From positions 1 to 26,315 of the forward strand of contig JAXDNH010000175.1 in the NCBI GenBank assembly GCA_034669525.1: a DNA stretch of 26,315 bases, read 5' to 3'. Both the position numbers and the translations under genes were made by a program. The notes beneath the pieces are model-generated. The model saw only the letters and a program-made list of their open reading frames with translations. It had not been told where the DNA came from and ran no database searches. Below, piece after piece: positions 15,015 to 23,807 of this stretch. The DNA comes from JAFASC01 sp034669525. Lineage in GTDB: Bacteria; Pseudomonadota; Alphaproteobacteria; Rhizobiales; Beijerinckiaceae. Numbering within the stretch: position 1 is the stretch's first letter; each line of letters opens with the position of its first letter.

Positions 15015-15620
15015 TCAAAACACCGTGCGCTGCCGGATGGCGGTCGAGAGCGTGCCTTCGTCGAGATAATCGAGCTCGCCGCCGATCGGGACGCCGTGGG
15101 CGAGGCGGGTCGTCTTCACATCGAGATGGGCGAGCAGGTCGGTGACGTAATGGGCCGTCGTCTGGCCGTCGACGGTGGCATTGACGGCGAGGATCACCTC
15201 ACGGACGTCGCCTTCGGCGACGCGGACAACTAGCGTCTCAAGATTGATGTCCTGCGGCCCGATCCCGTCGAGGGGCGACAGCGTGCCGCCAAGCACATGA
15301 TATCGCGCGCGAATCGCGCCGGCGCGCTCCAGCGCCCACAGATCGGCGACGGTTTCGACGACGACGAGCACATTCGGATCGCGGCGCGGATCCCGACAAA
15401 TTGTGCACGGGTCGAGTGTATCGATGTTGCCGCATTGTGAGCAGACCAGGATTTTCTCGCGTGCGGTCTGCATGGCATCGGCAAGCGGCGCCAAAAGTTC
15501 CTCGCGTTTGCGGATGAGATGCAGCGCCGCGCGGCGCGCGGAACGCGGACCTAATCCCGGCAGGCGCGCCAGCAACTGGATGAGGCGCTCGATCTCGGCG
15601 CCGGCGACGCGCTCGGCCAT
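15015..15620 (-). CDS. recR: Recombination mediator protein RecR
   Basis: This 201-residue protein has the standard RecR length. A helix-hairpin-helix region (LIQLLARLPGLGPRSARRAA, about 13-32) is followed by a four-cysteine zinc finger (C60, C63, C72, C75) and a Toprim domain (about 82-175) beginning NVLVVVETVADLWALE. RecR loads RecA onto gapped, SSB-covered DNA with RecF and RecO. The gene begins 6 bp after ybaB ends and is third in the conserved dnaX-ybaB-recR cluster. The ATG at 15620 is the natural start. Confidence 0.97.
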   Translation of the reverse strand: MAERVAGAEIERLIQLLARLPGLGPRSARRAALHLIRKREELLAPLADAMQTAREKILVCSQCGNIDTLDPCTICRDPRRDPNVLVVVETVADLWALERAGAIRARYHVLGGTLSPLDGIGPQDINLETLVVRVAEGDVREVILAVNATVDGQTTAHYVTDLLAHLDVKTTRLAHGVPIGGELDYLDEGTLSTAIRQRTVF

Positions 15621-15626
15621 TTGAGA

Positions 15627-15950
15627 TTAGAACGGCAGTTTCAGTCCGGGCGGAAGCGGCAGGCCGGCAGTCACCGATTTCATCTTTTCTTCCATGAGAC
15701 GCTCGGCCTTTTTCCGCGCGTCTTCATGTGCGGTGACGATCAGGTCTTCAAGGATTTCGCCTTCGCCGCTTTTCAAGAGCGAGGGATCGATCGCAATTGC
15801 CTTCATCGTGCCCTTGGCAGTGAGCATCACTTTCACGAGGCCGGCGCCCGACTGGCCTTGGACCTCGCTTTGTTCGAGCTCGGTCTGCATCTCGGCCATT
15901 TTGGTCTGCATGGCCTGGGCCTGCTTCATCAGTCCCATAAAATCTTTCAT
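15627..15950 (-). CDS. YbaB/EbfC family nucleoid-associated protein
   Basis: This is a small DNA-binding protein of 107 residues with the usual opening MKDFMGLMKQAQAMQTKMAE, a long helix rich in Met, Gln and Glu, and a beta-strand core (SGAGLVKVMLTAKGTMKAIA). The family forms dimers with a tweezer shape and binds DNA; it is almost always between dnaX and recR, as here. The start is 21 bp downstream of the dnaX stop and 6 bp separate its stop from recR, so the three are one transcript. Confidence 0.96.
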   Translation of the reverse strand: MKDFMGLMKQAQAMQTKMAEMQTELEQSEVQGQSGAGLVKVMLTAKGTMKAIAIDPSLLKSGEGEILEDLIVTAHEDARKKAERLMEEKMKSVTAGLPLPPGLKLPF

Positions 15951-15971
15951 GTCGTTTCCCTCCGCCGCGCG

Positions 15972-17834
15972 TCAGGTGTCGTTCTCGGTATCGATCTCAT
16001 CGACATAAGCAATTTCATCACCTAGCTCCGCTGCGACAGGCGCTGGCGCTACGATTTCATCTTCCGGCGCATTCGAGCGGACTGCAACGATTTCGGCGCC
16101 GGGGAAGCGTTCGAGCACGCTGCGCACCAGCGGATCGGCCTGCACCCCGACGCGGCGCTCCTGCTCCTTGGCTTCGGCCTGCTCGCGCAAAGTCGGCGCG
16201 CCCGGCGCGGACGAAATCGCCACCATCCAGCGCGTGCCGGTCCAGTCCTGCAGCTTGCGCATGAGGGTCTGCGCCAATCCGGGCGAGGCCCCGGGCGCCA
16301 GCGCGAATTCAAGCGCGCCTTCCTCAAACCGCACGAGGTGCACGTCGCGTTCGAGCGCGGTCTTGATCTGAATGTCGCGATTGTTTGCGGCGAGCGCGAC
16401 GAGAGCATCGAACGTCTCGATGCGAACTTTCGGTGCAGTGGTAGTTTGCGGCGAAGCGCCGGGCACCGTCGATGAAAAAGCCAAAGCCGCGGCCCCGGGC
16501 CCGCGGCCTCGCGGGCCGGCGGAAGGTGCCGGCACCGAAGCAGATCGCGATTCGCTTGGTGATGACCCAAGCTGCCGAATGGCTTCCGCGGGGGAGGGCA
16601 GATCGGCGGCATACGCGATGCGCACCAGCACCATGTCTGCCGCCGCGAGCGGGCGCGGCGCTTCGCGCACCTCCTGCAAGCCTTTCAACAGAATCTGCCA
16701 GGTGCGCGTCAGAACCGGGATTGAGAGCTTGTCGGCAAACTCCGCTCCGCGCCGCTGCTCTTCTTCGGTGAGTGCCGCGTCCTTCGGCGCGCCCGGCGCG
16801 AGCTTCAGCTTTGTCACCAGATGCGTGAATTCCGCGAGTTCGCCTAAAACCTGTGCCGGATCGGCGCTGGTATCGTGCTGCTCTTTCAGCAGCGCGAGGG
16901 CGGCCGGCATGTCGCCCGACATCACCCGCTCGAAAAGATCGATGACGCGGCTGCGATCGGCAAGGCCGAGCATTGTACGCAGGTCATCGGCGTGCACCCC
17001 GGCCGCACCCGATTGCGTGCCGAACGCGATCGCCTGATCGAGCAGCGACAATGCGTCGCGCACCGAGCCTTCGGCAGCGCGCGCGATCGTCGTGAGCGCC
17101 GCGGCCTCGACCGCCACACCTTCCTTGGCGCAGATCTCGCCGAGATGCCGCGCGAGCATTTCGGTCTCGATGCGCCGCAAATCGAAGCGCAGACAGCGCG
17201 AGCGCACCGTCACCGGCACTTTCTCGATCTCGGTCGTAGCAAACAGGAATTTGACGTGCTCGGGCGGTTCTTCGAGCGTCTTCAACAGGCCGTTGAAGGC
17301 CTGCTTCGAGAGCATGTGCACTTCGTCGATGATGTAGACCTTGGTGCGCGCCGAGACGGGACGATAGCGCGCGTTCTCGACGATCTCGCGCACGTCATCG
17401 ATGCCGGTATGGGAGGCTGCGTCCATCTCGATCACGTCGACATGGCGCGAATCGATAATCGCCTGACAGTGCAGGCCGAGTTCCCCCATGTGGATGGTCG
17501 GCCGCGAAACCGCCTCGCGCCCCTCGGCTGCGGGAAGGTCGTAATTGAAGGCGCGGGCGAGTATGCGCGCCGTCGTCGTCTTGCCGACCCCACGCACGCC
17601 GGTCAGCAGATAGGCCTGGTGAATGCGGCCGAGCTCGAAGGCATTGGACAGGGTGCGCACCATCGGCTCCTGGCCGATCAGGTCGGCAAAGGTCGTCGGG
17701 CGATATTTGCGGGCGAGGACGCGATAGGCCGCCTGGGCAGCAGGCGCGGAGGCTGCGCCACGCGGCAGATCGGCCGCACCGAATAGCTGCGCCTCGGCGC
17801 CTGCGGGGGCCTCTCTGTCGAATTCGTCGGTCAT
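15972..17834 (-). CDS. dnaX: DNA polymerase III subunit gamma/tau (DnaX)
   Basis: This 620-residue clamp-loader ATPase starts at ATG 17834 (MTDEFDREA). An in-frame TTG 39 bp upstream is less likely. After a 36-residue tail, the AAA+ domain has YRVLARKYRPTTFADLIGQE, Walker A GVRGVGKT (79-86), and Walker B VYIIDEVHML with D170 and E171, then the sensor-type residues FATTEIEKVP and SRC. In the region that normally carries a four-cysteine zinc finger, only C123 (GLHCQAI) is left, a change I associate with Hyphomicrobiales DnaX proteins. A Pro/Ala-rich linker (about 420-470) leads to the tau C-terminal part that contacts polymerase. I saw no slippery A-run that would indicate a gamma frameshift site. 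It is the first gene of dnaX-ybaB-recR. Confidence 0.97.
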   Translation of the reverse strand: MTDEFDREAPAGAEAQLFGAADLPRGAASAPAAQAAYRVLARKYRPTTFADLIGQEPMVRTLSNAFELGRIHQAYLLTGVRGVGKTTTARILARAFNYDLPAAEGREAVSRPTIHMGELGLHCQAIIDSRHVDVIEMDAASHTGIDDVREIVENARYRPVSARTKVYIIDEVHMLSKQAFNGLLKTLEEPPEHVKFLFATTEIEKVPVTVRSRCLRFDLRRIETEMLARHLGEICAKEGVAVEAAALTTIARAAEGSVRDALSLLDQAIAFGTQSGAAGVHADDLRTMLGLADRSRVIDLFERVMSGDMPAALALLKEQHDTSADPAQVLGELAEFTHLVTKLKLAPGAPKDAALTEEEQRRGAEFADKLSIPVLTRTWQILLKGLQEVREAPRPLAAADMVLVRIAYAADLPSPAEAIRQLGSSPSESRSASVPAPSAGPRGRGPGAAALAFSSTVPGASPQTTTAPKVRIETFDALVALAANNRDIQIKTALERDVHLVRFEEGALEFALAPGASPGLAQTLMRKLQDWTGTRWMVAISSAPGAPTLREQAEAKEQERRVGVQADPLVRSVLERFPGAEIVAVRSNAPEDEIVAPAPVAAELGDEIAYVDEIDTENDT

Positions 17835-17917
17835 TGGTCTGGCGAATATCCGGCGCCAGCCGGGGAGCCGCAAGCGAGAGCGGCGGATAGGCAGCGGAAA
17901 AGCCGGCTTGGCAGGAG

Positions 17918-18013
17918 TGGGAGGCTGGACAGAGACCCGCCCGGTCTCGTTAGGGCTGCTTCCTTCCGGACCTGACCCGGTTGGCGAGTGGTGCGTCCAC
18001 CGCCAACCTCCCG
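17918..18013 (-). ncRNA. ffs: Signal recognition particle RNA, small bacterial type (4.5S)
   Basis: On the minus strand, the conserved domain IV core reads GGTCAGGTCCGGAAGGAAG followed by CAGCC, which holds the GGAA tetraloop and the asymmetric loop bound by Ffh. The flanking arms pair: GGGAGGTTGG at the 5' end with CCAGCCTCCC at the 3' end, giving one long hairpin of about 96 nt. The ends are set by this pairing and may be off by a few bases. It works with Ffh in co-translational membrane targeting. It lies upstream of dnaX in the same orientation, as in many alphaproteobacteria. Confidence 0.95.
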
Positions 18014-18092
18014 AGGCCTATTTGGCGCATGCCGGCACCGAGTGCAAGGCGGGAGAGCGTCGCCCGCCGGGCGAACCTGCTCCCCCGACCGC

Positions 18093-20420
18093 CTAACCCT
18101 CGGTTTGGCCGTATTCTATCTCGCACAGGCGGCGGCTGTAATTCTCGCCGATAGCTTCGAGTGAGAAATGCGTCTCAACAAAACTTTTTGCCTGGCATTG
18201 CAATCGTCTCCTCGCGGCTTCGTTGGTGAACATCGAACGCAGCGCCCTCACCGCAGACTTATGCCTTGGCTCCGCCCATCGCGCTCCCGGAATGGCGAAC
18301 GCATAATCGTTGTCCATCACCGGCACCAGATCGTAATCCACCAGCATCGCGGTTTGCGGATTACAGAATTCGAGATTGCCGGAATAAGCCGTTGCAATAA
18401 CAGGCACGCCCAGGCTCATCGCATCGATCATCCCGAAGCCCCAGGCTTCCGCCCGGTGCAGCGATACGAGGCAGTCGCAACTCACCGTCACGGAATCGAG
18501 TGCGTCCTGCTCCAAATCTTTGTCAACGAGGTATATTCTTTTGTCGGTTTCACATGCTTCTACAATGCCTTCCCAGAGGCGATCCTGAAACGCGTCGTGA
18601 GCCCGCTGCCTGCTATGGGTTTTAACGATTAGCGCGACGTCTTCGCCTGCGACAAAGGCATCCTGAAAGGCCCGAATCGTGCCGATGGGATTCTTTCTTT
18701 GCAGATAGGAGAGCGCGTCGAAAGAGCATATGAACTTGAAGGTTTTCCTGGAAATACCAAGCGCGGCGAGGATGGAACGGCCTGCTTCCGGAGAGCGGAA
18801 CACCTCCCGGCAGGGCAGGCCGACTTTAGTCACGCGAGCCTGTATATGCCCGGCGAGAGCATCCTTGCCGAACTCAGAAGAAACCCAGACTTCGTCCAAT
18901 AAGTCATAGCCGAGAAGATGGGCCGTCGCCGGCTTGTCGAGTTCCCAGAAACAGTAGGCGATATTGTACGCGGGGCCCACGTGCTGCGGAAACCGCCTAG
19001 CCGCGTCCGGTATCATTTCGGCGTTCAGGTGAAAGAGATTTATGCTTGCAATTGCGGCGGCACCGGCCGGAAGCGAAATATCCAGGTCTCTGCTGGGAAA
19101 GGCATCCGACACATCCTGCGTCTCGCAAAGAAAACCGTTCCTGGACAAAAGCGCATGCGAGAGTCGTGACGCCTGTCCCAGGCCGGAAAGTTTCTTCAGG
19201 GGGCCGAATAAACGCACGCTCGGGACGCGGCTGGAGTCCGTTGTCGCATTTTGAGTGGCGGTATCGACGCTTTCTCTGGCAAGAGCCTGCAGGGCCTTGT
19301 CCGGGCTTTGAACAGGAATGTCTTCGGGCAGAAGAGGACGAAGCTGCGGAACCGCGCCCGCAACCTGAAGCAGTCTGTCCATCAGAAGGCGACGCTCATC
19401 CGGATGAGCTGTGTCGAGCGAAAAGTCCCTAAAATTATGCCGGGCAAACGTATCTAGAAAGCGAGTCTCAGGGCGAGTGGACGAGGGCTTCTCGTTGAGA
19501 AACGTCATGTAGGATTCAGGAACTAGTCCGCATACGTTCAGCTCCTGCACCTTCAAAACACACCACCAGTAGAGGAGGTTCTCGGCCTGACGAACAGGAT
19601 CCTCTTCATTGGGAAAAGCGGTTTTGTAATCGGCAACAAAAAGCTTTGTGGCATTCGAAAGATGCAGCCCCGGCAGGGGAGCGATGTCGGATGCCGCGTT
19701 CAGATATGAGAGTTCTCGCGGCCCGAGATATGGCGGCTTGCCGGTTCGGCTTTCGCTGGTCAGATACCAACGTAGATAGTCCCGATAGGCATCCTGTGAG
19801 ACGTGGACGGGAAATTCCCGCTCCTTACGATACAGAAAGCGCACATGATCCACGTAGACGGAAACACATCGCCTTTTTAGAACGAACTTATCAGGAAGCG
19901 TGGAGTCTGCCGTTAGGCGCTTTGTCAGACGATCCTGCGGTTCAGAGCCACCCGCGAAGAGATCCGATTTGAAGCCGCACCGGCCTCCCTCTTGCCATCC
20001 GGCTGCCCAAGCGCCTTCGAGACTTCCAAGGTCTCTTGGGAAATATCCGGGAACGACGACCCGTATGCTCCGTATCTCGGCCCCAGGGTGATGGATGGAT
20101 ATATCGAATCCATGATATCCGTCCGTGCGGTGCGCCGCGGCAATGTCGGGCCTGAACCGGCAAGCAGAAACCTGACCGTAGAAATCCCGGTTGACGTAAA
20201 CGTCGAGGTCTGTTCGCGCCCCCGGCTCCAGATCACATCGCACCCATCCATGCAGACGAGTTCCGTCAAATCCATCGAGACTATATTGAAACGAGCGCGC
20301 GCCCCTGGCCAGGAATGAATCCGGATTGAGCCGGGTCCTGCCAAGAAGGCGTATCAGAAACCGCAGCAGATAAACGCGAAGTGCCGTAAAGTGACGACGC
20401 ATTTGACGACTGCTCGACAT
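18093..20420 (-). CDS. Large glycosyltransferase, GT4-like C-terminal domain with an uncharacterised N-terminal region
   Basis: This encodes about 775 residues if the ATG at 20420 (MSSSRQMRRHF) is used; in-frame starts up to 20585 exist, but their added residues are low in complexity. After a basic helix comes a beta-rich module (about 44-115) with the pattern DGFDGTRLHGWV, then GYHGFDISI, that I associate with accessory domains in surface-polysaccharide transferases. The middle part (about 150-400) has no family I recognise. From about 420 a GT-B fold begins (SVRLFGPLKKLSGLGQASR), with the GT4-type C-terminal signature HRAEAWGFGMIDAMSLGVPV and IATAYSGNLEF. The protein probably adds a sugar to a surface polysaccharide; donor and acceptor are unknown. 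Base composition is less GC-rich than its neighbours, which may mean transfer. Confidence 0.85.
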   Translation of the reverse strand: MSSSRQMRRHFTALRVYLLRFLIRLLGRTRLNPDSFLARGARSFQYSLDGFDGTRLHGWVRCDLEPGARTDLDVYVNRDFYGQVSACRFRPDIAAAHRTDGYHGFDISIHHPGAEIRSIRVVVPGYFPRDLGSLEGAWAAGWQEGGRCGFKSDLFAGGSEPQDRLTKRLTADSTLPDKFVLKRRCVSVYVDHVRFLYRKEREFPVHVSQDAYRDYLRWYLTSESRTGKPPYLGPRELSYLNAASDIAPLPGLHLSNATKLFVADYKTAFPNEEDPVRQAENLLYWWCVLKVQELNVCGLVPESYMTFLNEKPSSTRPETRFLDTFARHNFRDFSLDTAHPDERRLLMDRLLQVAGAVPQLRPLLPEDIPVQSPDKALQALARESVDTATQNATTDSSRVPSVRLFGPLKKLSGLGQASRLSHALLSRNGFLCETQDVSDAFPSRDLDISLPAGAAAIASINLFHLNAEMIPDAARRFPQHVGPAYNIAYCFWELDKPATAHLLGYDLLDEVWVSSEFGKDALAGHIQARVTKVGLPCREVFRSPEAGRSILAALGISRKTFKFICSFDALSYLQRKNPIGTIRAFQDAFVAGEDVALIVKTHSRQRAHDAFQDRLWEGIVEACETDKRIYLVDKDLEQDALDSVTVSCDCLVSLHRAEAWGFGMIDAMSLGVPVIATAYSGNLEFCNPQTAMLVDYDLVPVMDNDYAFAIPGARWAEPRHKSAVRALRSMFTNEAARRRLQCQAKSFVETHFSLEAIGENYSRRLCEIEYGQTEG

Positions 20421-20605
20421 TGCTGCCCGCCCTTGGGGTGGGCGGCGGATATGCAGCGGAAGCTCGGTTGGTGATCTGAAGCGGGAGGCTGGACGGGGGT
20501 TCTCTTGGGCCATCGCCTCCATGAGCGCAAGAAAGAAGTGCGGCACGGGCGGTTTCCAGAGCCGTGCGGGCCGGCTAGATATCATTCGAGGTGCAAGGCC
20601 GAGCC

Positions 20606-21547
20606 ATGTCCGTGATCGTAGACCGCCCCGAACTCTCCGCTGCGACCGGCTATGCGGTGAACCCGCTCGATCGCATGTCGGAGCGGCGCGACGACGCGGC
20701 GTTCATCGCTTCGCTTCAGCGCGATCCCGAGGCGCGCACGCTCGTGCTCGTCGGCGACAATGCGCTCCTGCAGCGCGAGGGCGATGATTTCCACGCGCTT
20801 TACACTTTTGATGAAGCGAACCGCTTCGGCGAGCCGCGCGAGATCGCTTTTCTAGGCCACGACGGGACCGGCGGCATTTTCGCAAGCCAGTTCGATCCGG
20901 AGGTCGGCACTGCGCTGCATGGGCAGGGCGGGTTGACCAGCATCGATCTGCGTTCGATCGCGCTGCAGGGACTCGTCTCGCCGAAAATGGTCGGTGCGCT
21001 CGGCCAGGCGAAGAGCGTCATGTATTGGCATGCGCATCACCGCTTCTGCGCGAATTGCGGGGCGCCGACGCGGGTCACCGCCGCGGGGTGGCGGCGCGAA
21101 TGCGAGCCCTGTGGCACGCATCATTTTCCCCGCACCGATCCGGTCGCGATCATGCTTGCGACCGACGGCGACCGCTGTCTGCTTGGGCGGCAGGCGCGTT
21201 TTCCGCCGGGCATGTATTCATGCCTCGCCGGATTCATCGAGTCTGGCGAGACGCTGGAGGACGCAGTGCGCCGCGAGATCAGGGAAGAGGCCGGCATCAC
21301 GACAGGCCGCATCACTTATCTGGCGTCCCAGCCATGGCCGTTTCCATGTTCGCTGATGATCGGCTGTCTCGCCGAGGCGACTTCGCGCGATCTCAAGGTC
21401 GACACGACGGAACTCGAAGATGCGCGCTGGTTCACGCGCGAGGACGCGCGGATGATGCTTCGCAACGCGCACCCGGCGCAACTCTTCGCGCCGCCGAAGG
21501 TCGCCATCGCGCATCATCTGCTTGCGGCTTGGGCGAATGCCGAGTGA
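20606..21547 (+). CDS. nudC: NAD+/NADH diphosphatase NudC (Nudix hydrolase)
   Basis: This 313-residue enzyme hydrolyses NAD(H) to NMN(H) and AMP, and related proteins remove NAD caps from RNA. I chose the ATG at 20606 (MSVIVDRPEL), with AAGG 7 nt upstream, over a GTG 15 bp before. After a variable N-terminal domain comes a zinc ribbon with C148, C151, C166 and C169, then the Nudix box GFIESGETLEDAVRREIREE followed by AGI (209-231), all catalytic glutamates present, and the diagnostic SQPWPFPCS motif (241-249) that sets NudC apart from other Nudix proteins. The end overlaps queC by 11 bp, so the two are probably co-translated. Confidence 0.96.
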   Translation: MSVIVDRPELSAATGYAVNPLDRMSERRDDAAFIASLQRDPEARTLVLVGDNALLQREGDDFHALYTFDEANRFGEPREIAFLGHDGTGGIFASQFDPEVGTALHGQGGLTSIDLRSIALQGLVSPKMVGALGQAKSVMYWHAHHRFCANCGAPTRVTAAGWRRECEPCGTHHFPRTDPVAIMLATDGDRCLLGRQARFPPGMYSCLAGFIESGETLEDAVRREIREEAGITTGRITYLASQPWPFPCSLMIGCLAEATSRDLKVDTTELEDARWFTREDARMMLRNAHPAQLFAPPKVAIAHHLLAAWANAE

Positions 21548-22247
21548 AGCGGGCGAGGGTGCGCTCGTCCTGTTCTCCGGCGGGCAGGATTCGACAACCT
21601 GCCTTGCCTTGGCGCTCGCGCATTATGCGCATGTCGAGACAATTGGCTTCGACTACGGCCAGCGTCATGCCGTGGAACTCAAGCAGCGTCCAATGATCCG
21701 CGAGAAACTCGCGCGGCTGCAGCCGCAATGGGGCCAGCGTCTCGGGGAAGATCACATGATTGATCTGTCGGCGCTCGGAAGAATGTCCGACACCGCGATG
21801 ACTAGGAATGTCGAGATCACGTTTGGCAAAAAGGGGTTGCCAAGCACCTTTGTGCCCGGCCGCAACATCATGTTCCTGACGTTTGCGGCGGCGCTCGCCT
21901 ACCGGCGCGGGCTGAAGCGCATTATCGGCGGCATGTGCGAAACGGATTTTTCCGGCTATCCCGATTGCCGCGACGATACGATCAAGGCGCTGCAGGTCGC
22001 GCTCAATCTCGGCATGGAGAGCCGGTTCGTCATCGAGACGCCGCTCATGTGGCTCGACAAGGCGGCGACCTGGGCGCTGGCGCACGAGCTCGGCGGCGAG
22101 GCGCTTGTGGGCCTTATCATCGAAGACACGCACACATGTTATCTCGGCGAACGTGGCCAGCGGCACGACTGGGGTTACGGCTGCGGCATGTGTCCGGCCT
22201 GCGAATTGCGTGCAAAGGGATGGCGGGAGTGGCGGAGTGCCGCCTGA
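21537..22247 (+). CDS. queC: 7-cyano-7-deazaguanine synthase QueC
   Basis: This 236-residue enzyme converts 7-carboxy-7-deazaguanine to preQ0 using ATP and ammonia, in queuosine biosynthesis. The ATP-pyrophosphatase loop SGGQDS is at 14-19. Zinc-binding cysteines C201, C216, C219 and C222 (GCGMCPACELR) sit at the C-terminus as expected. The start at ATG 21537 lies within the end of nudC; an in-frame TTG 15 bp upstream is less likely. No other queuosine genes are visible in the window, so the rest of the pathway must be elsewhere. Confidence 0.97.
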   Translation: MPSEAGEGALVLFSGGQDSTTCLALALAHYAHVETIGFDYGQRHAVELKQRPMIREKLARLQPQWGQRLGEDHMIDLSALGRMSDTAMTRNVEITFGKKGLPSTFVPGRNIMFLTFAAALAYRRGLKRIIGGMCETDFSGYPDCRDDTIKALQVALNLGMESRFVIETPLMWLDKAATWALAHELGGEALVGLIIEDTHTCYLGERGQRHDWGYGCGMCPACELRAKGWREWRSAA

Positions 22248-22259
22248 CAGGACAGCGGA

Positions 22260-22601
22260 ATGGATATTTTATGGAAAGGCCTGATCGGCGGCATCGTCAC
22301 GGCACTGATCGTCTGGGCATCGAAACGCGGCGATGTTCTTCCGGGCATTCTGCCGCTCGCGCCGACCTTCGCGGTTATCGCTCTTGTTGCAGTCGGATCC
22401 AAGGGCAGCGACGACGGCTTCCGCACCACGTGCCTCGCCGGAGCGAAGACGATCCCCGCCTACCTCATCTTTCTCGGCACCTGTTATCTGCTGATCGGCC
22501 GCGTCGATTACCGGCTCGCTGTTCTTGGCGGACTCGCCGCCTGGCTCGCCGCCGCGCTCGTCATCTTTTTGGGGCCGCGTGCGATTGGGATGTCGAGCTG
22601 A
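22260..22601 (+). CDS. GlpM-like small membrane protein
   Basis: This is a 113-residue inner-membrane protein with four hydrophobic segments (about 4-20, 27-47, 64-81, 84-104). The arrangement LPGILPLAPTFAVIAL, then GAKTIPAYLIFLGTCYLLI, resembles the GlpM family, whose founding member in Pseudomonas was linked to alginate production; the molecular role is unknown. The ATG at 22260 follows AGGACAGCGGA and starts 12 bp after queC, so it probably belongs to the same transcript. It ends 12 bp from the convergent SMR gene. Confidence 0.78.
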   Translation: MDILWKGLIGGIVTALIVWASKRGDVLPGILPLAPTFAVIALVAVGSKGSDDGFRTTCLAGAKTIPAYLIFLGTCYLLIGRVDYRLAVLGGLAAWLAAALVIFLGPRAIGMSS

Positions 22602-22613
22602 AGCCCGCGGTGT

Positions 22614-22946
22614 TTACTCAGCGACAGACTTCGACATCAAATTAATCACCAGCACACCCGCGATGATCAGCGCCATGCCGATGATCGCGGCCGCGTCGAT
22701 CGATTGCCGGAACACGAACCAACCGCTGAGCGCCGTCAGAATGATGCCGGCGCCGCACCAGATCGCGTAGGCGATGCCGAGCGGAATCGTGCGCAATGTT
22801 TGCGACAGGCAGAACAACGCCACCGCGAAACATAGCCCCATCAACAGCGTCGGCCAGAGCTTCGAGAATCCATCCGATGCTTTCAGCGCCGACGTCCCGA
22901 TCACCTCGAAGAGGATGGCACCGGCGAGATAGAGGTAGTTGACCAA
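22614..22946 (-). CDS. Small multidrug resistance (SMR) family efflux protein, EmrE/Sug-type
   Basis: This 110-residue protein has four membrane helices. The essential glutamate E14 is present in AILFEVIGTSALKASDGF, and W63 in AYAIWCGAG matches the conserved tryptophan of EmrE-type transporters; the fourth helix is AAAIIGMALIIAGVLVINLM. SMR proteins form antiparallel dimers that swap protons for cationic drugs or guanidinium. E14 and W63 favour the Qac/EmrE branch over the guanidinium exporters, but substrates cannot be told from sequence. It lies just downstream of pheA on the same strand (3 bp gap), so it may share that transcript. Confidence 0.95.
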   Translation of the reverse strand: MVNYLYLAGAILFEVIGTSALKASDGFSKLWPTLLMGLCFAVALFCLSQTLRTIPLGIAYAIWCGAGIILTALSGWFVFRQSIDAAAIIGMALIIAGVLVINLMSKSVAE

Positions 22947-22949
22947 AGT

Positions 22950-23807
22950 TCAGTCCTGTCGCGCCTGCGATTCCTCGCGAAATTTATGCGCGGGATAGAC
23001 GCCGAGAATGGTCAGCTCCGCCGAGAAGAAGGCCAGCTCTTCCAGCGCGCGGGCGAGCGCCGGATCGTCGGGATGACCATCCACATCTGCCAGAAACTGC
23101 GTTGCGGTGAATTCACCATTGATCATGTAGCTCTCGAGCTTTGTCATGTTGACGCCGTTTGTCGCAAACCCGCCGAGCGCCTTATAGAGCGCCGCCGGCA
23201 CGTTGCGCACGCGAAACACGAAGCTCGTCACGATATGGCCGCTGCCGGCTTCCGGCCGCTGCTCCTCGCGCGACAGAATGATGAAGCGCGTCGTATTGTG
23301 CTCTTCGTCCTCGACATTTTCGGCGAGCATATCGAGCCCGTACACTTCCGCCGCAAGTTTCGGCGCGAGCGCTGCGCGGCTTGGATCATTCCATTCTGCG
23401 ACCTCACGCGCCGCACCCGCCGTGTCGCCCGCGACGTGAGCGGTAAGCCCATATTGCCGGATGATCTTGCGGCACTGGCCGAGCGCATGGATGTGGCTGT
23501 GCACATGGCGCAGCGCTTCCAGCTTCGCACCGGGCGGCGCCATCAGCTGAAAATGAATCGGCAGGAAATATTCGCCGATGATCTTCAGTCCGGCGGTCGG
23601 CAGAAAATGATGGATATCGGCGACACGGCCCGCGATCGAATTTTCGATCGGGATCATGCCGAGATTGGCCTTGCCGTCGCCGATCGCACCGAAGGCGTCC
23701 TCGAAGGTCGCGCAGGGCAACGGCTCCCAATCGGGATACGCGTCGCGGCAGGCGATGTGTGAATTTGCGCCCGGCTCGCCCTGATATGCGATGGTCCTTG
23801 ACGTCAC
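22950..23807 (-). CDS. pheA: Prephenate dehydratase PheA (monofunctional)
   Basis: This 285-residue enzyme of phenylalanine synthesis converts prephenate to phenylpyruvate. The catalytic domain opens with IAYQGEPGANSHIA and includes PIENSIAGRV and the active-site TTR motif at 172-174 (NTTRFI). A C-terminal ACT domain (about 195-270), with GVNMTKLESYM where the allosteric ESRP-type loop sits, gives feedback control by phenylalanine. There is no chorismate mutase part, as is usual in alphaproteobacteria. The ATG overlaps the kdsB stop (ATGA), so kdsB and pheA are translationally coupled. Confidence 0.97.
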   Translation of the reverse strand: MTSRTIAYQGEPGANSHIACRDAYPDWEPLPCATFEDAFGAIGDGKANLGMIPIENSIAGRVADIHHFLPTAGLKIIGEYFLPIHFQLMAPPGAKLEALRHVHSHIHALGQCRKIIRQYGLTAHVAGDTAGAAREVAEWNDPSRAALAPKLAAEVYGLDMLAENVEDEEHNTTRFIILSREEQRPEAGSGHIVTSFVFRVRNVPAALYKALGGFATNGVNMTKLESYMINGEFTATQFLADVDGHPDDPALARALEELAFFSAELTILGVYPAHKFREESQARQD

